DNA from: Saccharopolyspora dendranthemae
Lineage (GTDB): Bacteria; Actinomycetota; Actinomycetes; Mycobacteriales; Pseudonocardiaceae
Assembly: GCF_007829955.1 (NCBI RefSeq)
Contig: NZ_VIWX01000005.1
Span: forward strand, 124,001-188,000
Direction of reading: 5' to 3'
Length of the DNA: 64,000 nt
Part shown: piece by piece, positions 48,766 through 55,621 of the stretch
How positions within the stretch are numbered: the first letter of the stretch is position 1
How the letters are laid out: every line of letters begins with the position of its first letter
Notes under the pieces: model-generated
What the model saw: only the letters and a program-made list of their open reading frames with translations
What the model was told of the DNA's origin: nothing
Database searches by the model: none
Translations under genes and position numbers: made by a program

Positions 48766-49520
48766 GGTCATCGAGGCTTCGCCTGGTGGCGAGCGTGCTC
48801 GGTTCGACGCTGGTGCTGGGGATGATCGGTCCCGCCGCGGAGGCCCAGGAATCCGGCGGCGGCCCGATCTCGGACCTGCTCGGCCTCTCGCCCGACGCTG
48901 CTCCGACGACGACGGAGCAGCCCGCTCCGGCTCCGACGTCGACCCCGGCGCCCGAGCCGACTCCAGCTCCGGAACCGGCGCCGGCCGCGCCGGTTCCGGC
49001 TCCCACCTCCGCTCCGGCCCCGCTGCCCGCCCCGGCACCCCTGCCGGCCCCAGCGCCGAAACCGGCTGCGCTGCCGCCGGCTTCGTCGTCCGACGTCCAG
49101 CCCGGCCCTGGTCGGTCGTGGACGCTGACGGCCAGCGCGCTGAAGCTCGTGGGGTCCCGGTACCGCGGCATCGAGGAACGCGACGGGGTGCGGACGCTGC
49201 ACTTCACCGTCGACCGCCTGGAGATCACCGACCTGGTGCAACGCGGGGCCCTGGGCAACGGCATGACCCTGCGCACCGCCGCGCGCCAGGGAAGCGTGTC
49301 GAAGGTGGTCAACGGCCCGATCGAGCTCTACACCCAGGAGCTCACCGGGACGCTGGCCATCGCCCGCACCACGCTCACGGCCGACTCGCTCCTGATGCCG
49401 GACCTCGACCTGGGATTCCTGCAGCTGCCCGAGCTGACCTTCACCGACGCGATCGTCCGCAACACCGACCTCGCCGGCGGCACGCTGACCATCCCCGGCG
49501 CCACCATCGGGCTGGAGTGA
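48762..49520 (+). CDS. Secreted protein with Pro/Ala-rich linker
   Basis: A 252-residue exported protein. The signal peptide (LRLVASVLGSTLVLGMIGPAAEAQE) is followed by a linker of about 65 residues of Pro/Ala repeats (PAPAPTS, PEPAPAAP), then a beta-rich domain (WTLTASALKLVGSRYRGIE, TLHFTVDRLEITDLVQRG, LPELTFTDAIVRNTDL). The domain resembles the beta-rich part of DUF6230 proteins in style but I cannot confirm homology. It is translationally coupled to the DUF6114 gene (GTGA). The long linker suggests the domain reaches through the cell wall. Confidence 0.7.
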   Translation: MRSSRLRLVASVLGSTLVLGMIGPAAEAQESGGGPISDLLGLSPDAAPTTTEQPAPAPTSTPAPEPTPAPEPAPAAPVPAPTSAPAPLPAPAPLPAPAPKPAALPPASSSDVQPGPGRSWTLTASALKLVGSRYRGIEERDGVRTLHFTVDRLEITDLVQRGALGNGMTLRTAARQGSVSKVVNGPIELYTQELTGTLAIARTTLTADSLLMPDLDLGFLQLPELTFTDAIVRNTDLAGGTLTIPGATIGLE

Positions 49521-51548
49521 TCACGCCCTTCCCGGGACGGGGGAGGCGCTGCTCGTGCGGTGCAGCAGGTAGAGGAAGTACGGCGTGCCGATGAGCGCCG
49601 TGATCAGCCCTGCCGGGAGCTGATCGGGCGCGATCGCGGTGCGCCCCAAGGCATCCGCCGCGCAGACGAGGATCGCGCCCAGCAAGGCCGCGATCGGGAG
49701 CGACCGCGCGTGCTTGCGCCCCACGAGCGCCCGCGCCGCGTGAGGTGCGACCAGGCCGACGAAGGCGATGACGCCGATCGCCGCGACCGCCGCACCGGTC
49801 AGGACCACTGCGCACAGCAGCAGCACCAGCCGCGATCGGGACACCGCGACGCCCAGGACGCGGGGTGTCTCGTCGTCGAGCGAGAGCAGGTCCAGCTCGG
49901 CCCGCGCCCCGATGAGCAGCGGGATCGCGACGGCGATGGCCAGGGCGACGGGAACCAGGTGCTCCGGCAGCCGCCCGTAGGTCGAGCCGCCCAGCCAGGT
50001 CAGCGCCTTGGTCTCGTTCCACGGATCGGTCAGGGCGATCAGGAGCGTGATCACCGCCTGGGTGCCCGCCTGCATGCCGAAGCCGATGAGCACCAGGCGC
50101 TCGCTGGAGAAACCGCCGCGCGCGGCCACCGCGAACACGACAGCCGCGGCCAGAGCCGCACCGAGACCGGCCGCGGTCGCCTGCGCCCAGAAGCCGAGCC
50201 CGGGCGCGAAGGTGATCACCGCGATCGCCCCGATCCCGGCGCCGCCGGACGTTCCGAGGATTCCCGGCTCGGCCAGAGGGTTTCGGGTCACCGCCTGGAT
50301 CGCCGCGCCCGCCAGGGCGAGTGCGGCACCGGCCAGCAGGGCCGCCAGGACGCGCGGGAAGCGGTTGCCCATCACGTTCGACACGATCGGCCCCGCCTGC
50401 CCGGTCGTCCAACGGGTGACGTCGCCCAGCAGCAGCATTCGGTCGCCGAGCAGCACCGACGCCACCACGACCAGCGCGGCCAGGACCAGCAGACCCGCCA
50501 GCACCAGCCGGAACCGCAGCACGCTCACCGACCCGCGCACGCCTGCGGCCGGGGGCTCGGACACCGTGCTGGACACCCGGATCCCGCGCGCGAGCACGAT
50601 CAGGAACACCACGCCGAGCAGCGTCGTCACCACGCCCGCAGGCACTTCCAAGGCGCCTCGGGCACCGATCACCGCGCGCAGCAGGACATCCGCGCTGAGC
50701 AGCAGCACCACGCCCATCGCCGCCGAGACCGGGATCAGCGCAGCGTGCCGGTGCAATCCGGGCACGAGGTTCGCGCCCAACCGCACCAGGGCCGGGGCGG
50801 CCAGGCCCACGAATCCGATCGGACCGGCGAGGGTGACGGCCGCGGCGGCCATCAGCACGGCCAGCGCGACCGCCCCGAGACGGATCCGTCCGACGTGGAC
50901 GCCGAGCGTTCGCGCGTGGTCGTCGCCGAGGTGGATCAAGTCGAGCTTGCGCGCGAGCAGCAGGAGCCAGACCAGGGCGATGAGCACCACCGGCGCGAAC
51001 GTGCGGACGCCGTCCAAGCCGTTCTGGCTCAGCGACCCCGCACCCCATGCGAACAAGCCCTCGGTCTCCTCCGAGAACAGCAGCAGCAACATCTGCGTCA
51101 CCGAGCTCATCGCCAGCGCGAGCGCCGTTCCCGCCAGCACCAGCCGCACGATCCCGGCACCGCCGCTGCCCGAGAGGCCCAGGACGACCAGGGCGGCGCA
51201 CAACCCGCCCGCGAACGCGACACCGGCCGTGCCCAGCAGCGGGACCGACACGCCGAAGGCAGCGACGGCGACGATCGCCAGGTGCGCGCCCGCCGACACT
51301 GCCAACGTGTCGGGAGCGGCCATGATGTTGCGCGACACCGACTGCAGCACCGCGCCCGCCACGCCCAGCGCCGCTCCCACCAGCATCGCGGCGAGCAGCC
51401 GGGGCAAGCGGGACTGGAGGATCACCGCTGCGTGCGCGTCCGGTGCCAGGAGGTCGACGTCGGCCGTTCCCTGCGTCAGGTGGACCAGCGAACCGGCGGC
51501 GATGAGCCCACCGAGAGCGACGACGACCAGCAGCAGCCTGATCTTCAC
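49521..51548 (-). CDS. Fused FecCD/FhuB-type siderophore permease
   Basis: A 675-residue permease made of two FecCD domains in tandem (about residues 1-330 and 345-675), like FhuB, so one chain supplies both halves of the channel. Each half has many helices and a conserved family block: RLPRLLAAMLVGAALGVAGAVLQSVSRN in the first and RFPRVLAALLAGAALALAGAAIQAVTRNPLAEPGILG in the second. GFVGLAAPALVR and AFVGLVAPHAARAL near each half's end are the ATPase-coupling segments. It imports ferric siderophores with the ATPase and binding protein of the same operon. The GTG start overlaps the binding-protein stop by 4 bases. Confidence 0.93.
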   Translation of the reverse strand: MKIRLLLVVVALGGLIAAGSLVHLTQGTADVDLLAPDAHAAVILQSRLPRLLAAMLVGAALGVAGAVLQSVSRNIMAAPDTLAVSAGAHLAIVAVAAFGVSVPLLGTAGVAFAGGLCAALVVLGLSGSGGAGIVRLVLAGTALALAMSSVTQMLLLLFSEETEGLFAWGAGSLSQNGLDGVRTFAPVVLIALVWLLLLARKLDLIHLGDDHARTLGVHVGRIRLGAVALAVLMAAAAVTLAGPIGFVGLAAPALVRLGANLVPGLHRHAALIPVSAAMGVVLLLSADVLLRAVIGARGALEVPAGVVTTLLGVVFLIVLARGIRVSSTVSEPPAAGVRGSVSVLRFRLVLAGLLVLAALVVVASVLLGDRMLLLGDVTRWTTGQAGPIVSNVMGNRFPRVLAALLAGAALALAGAAIQAVTRNPLAEPGILGTSGGAGIGAIAVITFAPGLGFWAQATAAGLGAALAAAVVFAVAARGGFSSERLVLIGFGMQAGTQAVITLLIALTDPWNETKALTWLGGSTYGRLPEHLVPVALAIAVAIPLLIGARAELDLLSLDDETPRVLGVAVSRSRLVLLLCAVVLTGAAVAAIGVIAFVGLVAPHAARALVGRKHARSLPIAALLGAILVCAADALGRTAIAPDQLPAGLITALIGTPYFLYLLHRTSSASPVPGRA

Positions 51549-52513
51549 GCCTGGACCGCGGCGATGGCCGCGTCGACGAACCGCTCCATCGACTTCGGTC
51601 CGCCGAACGTCCACAGCTCACCGGGCAGGAGGTGGACCTCGCCCTTCTGCACGAACGGCAGGTTCGTCCAGATCGGGTTCCCGGCGAGGTTCTCGGCGAA
51701 CGGATCGCCGGACGTGGCGTTGTACCAGAACGGGACGTCGCCCAGCTTCGTCAGGCCTTCGACGTCGGTCTGGGCGAGCCCGTAGGCGGGGTCGCCCTCC
51801 ATCTCCCAGGCCGTCGGCAGGCCGATGCGCTCGAACACCGCGCCCACGAGGGAACCCCGCGTGTAGGGGCGGATGGTGACCGAGCCCGCGGTGGCGTAGG
51901 CATCGGCGAAGGCCACCGGCCTGCCCGACATGCCCGCCTGCCGGACCGCCGCCCTGCCTGCCTGGACCTTGGCGTCGAACTCGGACTTCAACCGCGCTGC
52001 CGCGTCCTGGGTCCCGGTGGCCTGGGCGATCAGGTCGACGTTGCTGAACATCGAGCCGATCGGGTCCTGGGCGTTGCCTCCCGGGATGACGACGACCGGC
52101 ACCTTCGCCTCGATCTGCTCGAGCGCGCCCTCCGGGAGGTCGCCGGTGACCACGACGAGGTCCAGGTCGAGCGAACCGAGCGCGTCGATGCTCGGTTCGC
52201 CGCGCGTCCCGATGTCGGCGACCGACGCGTCCAGCGGGGCGGCGCTCGAGTACTCGCCGTAACCCCGCACGTCCGAGACCGCGGCGGGCATGACGCCCAG
52301 CGAGACCAGGTATTCGGCGGCGTTCCACTCGGTCGCGGCGACCCGCGCGGCCGGGTGCTCGAGCCGGACCTCCTTGCCGCGCGAGTCCACGACGCTCACC
52401 GGCGGGCCGCTCGCTTCCGGCGCTGGACCGGCAGGCGCTTCGGTCGTGCCGCAGGCAGACGACGCCGCGGCGAGGGTGACGACGGTGGCGATGAACGCAC
52501 GTCTGGTGCGCAT
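51545..52513 (-). CDS. Ferric siderophore substrate-binding lipoprotein
   Basis: A 322-residue binding protein of the FepB/FhuD class. The signal peptide ends at the Cys of SSAC (residues about 19-22), so the protein is membrane-tethered. The mature part shows VVDSRGKEVRLEHPAARVAA and PSIDALGSLDLDLVV, then VPVVVIPGG and PIGSMFSNVDLIAQATG, typical of type III periplasmic binding proteins for iron chelates or cobalamin. It sits between the ATPase and the permease in one operon behind an iron box, which favours iron chelates. Confidence 0.88.
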   Translation of the reverse strand: MRTRRAFIATVVTLAAASSACGTTEAPAGPAPEASGPPVSVVDSRGKEVRLEHPAARVAATEWNAAEYLVSLGVMPAAVSDVRGYGEYSSAAPLDASVADIGTRGEPSIDALGSLDLDLVVVTGDLPEGALEQIEAKVPVVVIPGGNAQDPIGSMFSNVDLIAQATGTQDAAARLKSEFDAKVQAGRAAVRQAGMSGRPVAFADAYATAGSVTIRPYTRGSLVGAVFERIGLPTAWEMEGDPAYGLAQTDVEGLTKLGDVPFWYNATSGDPFAENLAGNPIWTNLPFVQKGEVHLLPGELWTFGGPKSMERFVDAAIAAVQA

Positions 52514-52530
52514 GATGACTCCCCGGGGGA

Positions 52531-53355
52531 TTAGAGCGAGGCGGCGTTGAAGCGGCCGACCGCGCGGGTGTGGATGCGTCCGTCGGCCGGATCGCGGTGG
52601 ACCTCCACCTCGATTCCGTAGGCGCGGGTGAGGTTCTCGACGGTCAGGACGTCGTCCGCGGCGCCTTCCGCGGACACGCGGCCGTTCTCGAGCAGCAGCA
52701 GCCGATCGGCGACGGCCGCCGCCTGGTCGAGGTCGTGCAGCACGACCCCGACGCCGACTCCGTGCTGGTCGGCGAGATCGCGCACCACGTCGAGGATTTC
52801 GACCTGGTAGCGCAGGTCGAGGAAGGTCGTGGGTTCGTCCAGCAGCAACAGGCCGGTGTCCTGCGCGAGGCACGCCGCGAGCCAGGTCCGCTGGGCCTGA
52901 CCGCCGGACAGCGCCTGCACCGGGCGCTCGGCGATGGGGCCAAGGCCGGTGAGCTCCATCGCCCGCTCGATCGCGGCGGGCCCGTCGGGATCGTTGCCCG
53001 CCCAGCGGGAGCGGTGCGGGTGGCGGCCGAACTCCACCAACTCGCGCACCGAGAGACCGCCGGGAGCGGTGCGCTGCTGCGAGAGCAGGGTGATCCTTCG
53101 TGCCAGGTCCTTCGCGGACAGGGCGCGCAGTTCGGCGCCGTCGGCGAACCGGACCTCGCCCGAGGCCGGCGGGTGCAGCCGTGACAGCGCGCGCAGGAAC
53201 GTCGACTTCCCGCTGCCGTTCGGGCCGATCAGAGCGGTCACCGTTCCGGCGCGCAGCGTTACCGACGCGGCGTGAACCACGACGTCACGCCCGTAGGCGA
53301 CGTCGATCTCCTGCGCGGACAGACCAACCGAAGCCTGCGATGAGTAGCGCGACAC
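52531..53355 (-). CDS. Siderophore ABC transporter ATPase (FhuC/FecE type)
   Basis: A 274-residue ATPase. Walker A is GPNGSGKSTFL, the signature LSGGQAQRTWLA, Walker B LLLLDEPTTFLDL, and VLHDLDQA holds the H-loop, all typical of the FecE/FhuC group (TTFLDLRYQVEIL). It is first in the operon, with the binding protein 17 bp downstream and then the fused permease. An iron box overlaps the promoter region just upstream. The order ATPase-binding protein-permease is slightly unusual but occurs in actinomycetes. Confidence 0.92.
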   Translation of the reverse strand: MSRYSSQASVGLSAQEIDVAYGRDVVVHAASVTLRAGTVTALIGPNGSGKSTFLRALSRLHPPASGEVRFADGAELRALSAKDLARRITLLSQQRTAPGGLSVRELVEFGRHPHRSRWAGNDPDGPAAIERAMELTGLGPIAERPVQALSGGQAQRTWLAACLAQDTGLLLLDEPTTFLDLRYQVEILDVVRDLADQHGVGVGVVLHDLDQAAAVADRLLLLENGRVSAEGAADDVLTVENLTRAYGIEVEVHRDPADGRIHTRAVGRFNAASL

Positions 53356-53365
53356 GCCATCACAC

Positions 53366-53384
53366 TAAAGTGAGCCTTCCCTAA
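53366..53384 (-). promoter_or_regulatory. Iron box (DtxR/IdeR/DmdR-type operator)
   Basis: On the minus strand ttagggaaggctcacttta matches the 19-bp iron box TTAGGTTAGGCTAACCTAA at 14 positions. It lies 10 bp before the ATPase start, so iron-loaded repressor would block the whole uptake operon. Confidence 0.75.
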
Positions 53385-53425
53385 CCCACAACCCAGGCCG
53401 GACATCCGGGCAGTGACGCGGCATT

Positions 53426-53495
53426 TCCCAGTTTTAGTCCAAACCGAGGAGGCTTCGTGCCCGAAATGTCGGCTCAGTTTGGACTAAAACTGGGA
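53426..53495 (+). repeat. 70-bp inverted element (family 2), copy 3, subtype B
   Basis: 70 bp with the same perfect 19-bp arms. The subtype B interior (gaggaggcttcgtgcccgaa) no longer extends the stem on the left side. It lies between the siderophore operon and the 3' end of the AbiEi/DUF559 gene. Confidence 0.85.
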
Positions 53496-53524
53496 AACGC
53501 CCTGGTCCCGCCGCTGCGAGGGCA

Positions 53525-54397
53525 TCAGCCGGTTCTCTGTCGGACTACTTGGGCGACCTCGGCGGCCAGGTGCGTCGGGGCGGTCGCAAGCCTCTCGGCG
53601 GTGATCACGACGACCACCCACCCGTTCGCCCGAAGCCATGCGCGCCGACGCTCGTCCCTTCGGAACTGATCGCGATCGGCGTGCCACCGGCCCTCGTATT
53701 CCACGACGACCTTGGCCTCGGGAAATCCGAGGTCGCCGCGCAGCGTCTCACCGAACTCGCCTGGTATCTCCAGTTGTGGCACCGGGCGGAGACCTTCGAG
53801 TCGGAACAGCACCCGCAGCACCGACTCCGGCGGCGATTCCGCCCGCTCGTCCAGCAGCTCGAAACCGCGGCGGGCGCGCACGATGCCGTCGTCGTGGCGG
53901 TCTGCCATGAAGCGGGCGAGTGCTTGCTTGGAAAGTCGCCCGGAGTGGAGGAGGGCGTCGACGCAGGCGACGCCCTGGGTCAGCGGGTTCTTGGTGAGCA
54001 GATCGAACGCCGCTCGTACCAGGGTGGCGACTTGCACGCCGCCCCAGGGCATGTGCTCCGAGTGGTGCCTGCGAGTGTTCCAGGTTCGCAGGCCGTGGAC
54101 CCGTTTGACGCCGCTCGCCAAGACTTCGACCGCGTCTTGTGCTCGAGCGAGGTCGATCCCGTGCAGCGTCGCGGCGGATCTTCCGGTGATCACCGCGTCC
54201 CGTGGCAGCACCATCGCGGCAGCTCGGCAGCGCAGCTCGTGGGTCAGTGGCGTGGAGTCGAGCCTGTAGACGCCGTGGAGGACGCGCCGGAAGGGGCCCT
54301 TGCGCAACTTCTCGTCGGTGAAACCCTGCTGCAGCGCCTCGGCGCGGGTGAACAACCCCCGAGTCCCGCCGAGCGCCACCTTGTTCGAGGCAGCCAT
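53525..54397 (-). CDS. AbiEi-like N-terminal domain plus DUF559 endonuclease-like domain
   Basis: A 290-residue protein of a type common in actinomycetes. The N-terminal region (GLFTRAEALQQGFTDEKLRKGPFRRVLHGVYRL) is the winged-helix found in AbiEi-type antitoxins, and the C-terminal 100 residues (KVVVEYEGRWHADRDQFRRDERRRAWLRANGWVVVVIT) form a DUF559/Vsr-like restriction-endonuclease fold with the expected Asp (GDLGF) and Glu (VEYEG) positions. These proteins are suspected to act in DNA repair or defence, without proof. No separate toxin gene (AbiEii) lies beside it. The gene is bracketed by two 70-bp elements in the same orientation. Confidence 0.75.
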   Translation of the reverse strand: MAASNKVALGGTRGLFTRAEALQQGFTDEKLRKGPFRRVLHGVYRLDSTPLTHELRCRAAAMVLPRDAVITGRSAATLHGIDLARAQDAVEVLASGVKRVHGLRTWNTRRHHSEHMPWGGVQVATLVRAAFDLLTKNPLTQGVACVDALLHSGRLSKQALARFMADRHDDGIVRARRGFELLDERAESPPESVLRVLFRLEGLRPVPQLEIPGEFGETLRGDLGFPEAKVVVEYEGRWHADRDQFRRDERRRAWLRANGWVVVVITAERLATAPTHLAAEVAQVVRQRTG

Positions 54398-54500
54398 GCC
54401 TCCCAGGTTGCACAGCGAAAACGACGCCGAAAAGCCAACTCCGGAATCTGTGGAGAAAACAGTCCCCTGTGGACAATCACGCTTACACCTTCGGGTGGAA

Positions 54501-54570
54501 TCCCAGTTTTAGTCCAAACCGAGGAGGGTGCGTGCCCGAAATGTCGGCTCAGTTTGGACTAAAACTGGGA
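54501..54570 (+). repeat. 70-bp inverted element (family 2), copy 4, subtype B
   Basis: 70 bp with perfect arms and interior gaggagggtgcgtgcccgaa. It lies 104 bp upstream of the AbiEi/DUF559 start, in the divergent gap with the GNAT gene. Confidence 0.85.
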
Positions 54571-54609
54571 CTTGGTGAGGGGTCTTCAGCGGGGTGTGCG
54601 GGGTGGGGT

Positions 54610-54720
54610 GTCTTGGTGGAGTTCTGGGAGGCCGAGATCGAGGTGCGGGCCGGCGCCGAGTGCGCGGTGACCACGCTCGTGCCCACCACCGCCTCCTCGA
54701 TCCTGGAGCCGCTGCGATGA
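54610..54720 (+). CDS. Possible 36-aa peptide coupled to the GNAT gene
   Basis: A short frame from GTG 54610 reading MLVEFWEAEIEVRAGAECAV and on to a stop that overlaps the GNAT ATG (ATGA). The overlap and codon use are the only support. It could be a leader peptide or chance. Confidence 0.22.
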   Translation, partial: VLVEFWEAEIEVRAGAECAVTTLVPTTASSILEPLR

Positions 54721-55229
54721 ACATCCCCGCCGAGATCCCCGCAGGCCGCTACCGGCTCCGCCGCTGGCGGCCGTCCGACGCCGAGCAGGTGTTCCAGGCC
54801 TGCCAGGACCCTGAGATCCAGCGCTGGACCACCATCCCCGTGCCGTACCTGAAGGAGCACGCGGACGGTTTCATGACCAGCGCGGTCGATGCGCCGCTGT
54901 TCGCGGTGACCGCGCACGGCGACGACGTGCTGGGGTCGTTCGGGCTGGTGGAGGTGCAGGACGACCGCGCCGAGGTCGGCTGCTGGGTCGCCCCCTGGGC
55001 TCGCAGGCTCGGCGTGGGCGAGGTCGCAGGCCGCGCGCTGGCGAGCTGGGCGTTGCGGACGACCGGGCTGACGACGCTGGAGTGGATCGCCGACGCGGCC
55101 AACGGGACCTCGCTGAGGCTGGCCGAGCGGATCGGCTTCACGCCGGTCCGGATGCTGCCGGATCACCTGGAGAACCGCGACGGCAGCTTCTCGGACGCCG
55201 TGCTCGCGGTGATGCGCGAGGACTCGTGA
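54717..55229 (+). CDS. GNAT-family N-acetyltransferase (RimJ/RimL-like)
   Basis: A 170-residue acetyltransferase with the GNAT layout: an N-terminal strand-helix (YRLRRWRPSDAEQVFQACQDPEIQRW), the acetyl-CoA binding region (VGCWVAPWARRLGVGEVAGRAL) and the closing block LEWIADAANGTSLRLAERIGFT. It resembles RimJ/RimL-type protein N-terminal or small-molecule acetyltransferases; the substrate is open. The start is the ATG at 54717. It may share a transcript with the small frame that follows. Confidence 0.85.
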   Translation: MNIPAEIPAGRYRLRRWRPSDAEQVFQACQDPEIQRWTTIPVPYLKEHADGFMTSAVDAPLFAVTAHGDDVLGSFGLVEVQDDRAEVGCWVAPWARRLGVGEVAGRALASWALRTTGLTTLEWIADAANGTSLRLAERIGFTPVRMLPDHLENRDGSFSDAVLAVMREDS

Positions 55230-55272
55230 TGTTCGACGCCACCACCTCCTCGACCATGCCCCCGGCTCGGCG

Positions 55273-55524
55273 TTGCCGCTGCTCGCCGAGGGTCTGCGCC
55301 CGCGCGCCCGCGGCCGGGCGGGCAACCTCAACTCGCTGCTGGTGGTGCTGCGGGAACGGCTCGACGCGATCGGCTGGGGCGGTGAGGAGGTGACGAGCTG
55401 GGTCCGCGCTGCCGCCGACGCCGATCACCGGGTCCGCGCTCGCACCAGTCCGGCCGCCGACGACGTCGCGGAGCAGAGCGCCGCGGACACCGCCCGGCTG
55501 GTGCTTGAAGCGCTCGGGGGATGA
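55273..55524 (+). CDS. Small hypothetical protein, possibly frameshifted
   Basis: An 83-residue frame with plausible composition (LNSLLVVLRERLDAIGWGGE, then VTSWVRAAADADHRVRARTS) but only a TTG start at 55273. Similar-looking sequence continues upstream in the same frame (DHAPGSALP) without a start until a stop at 55210, while an ATG in another frame (55229) overlaps the GNAT stop. This could mean a frameshift between the two pieces. No family is recognised. Confidence 0.35.
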   Translation: MPLLAEGLRPRARGRAGNLNSLLVVLRERLDAIGWGGEEVTSWVRAAADADHRVRARTSPAADDVAEQSAADTARLVLEALGG

Positions 55525-55621
55525 TGGCGAACAGCCGCGAAAACAGTGCGTGGCAGAATGCGCGTGTTCGAAAAACCCAGAGTATCCACACCACCACGGG
55601 CGATGAAGGGTTCGGAATCCG

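Noticed and set aside
54468..54476. DnaA box (ttgtccaca on the minus strand)
   Set aside because: A single perfect box without a cluster or an AT-rich unwinding region is expected by chance; it is no sign of an origin.
55525..55621. T-box riboswitch upstream of glyS
   Set aside because: Only 97 bp separate the previous frame from glyS; I find no specifier stem, T-box consensus or terminator there.
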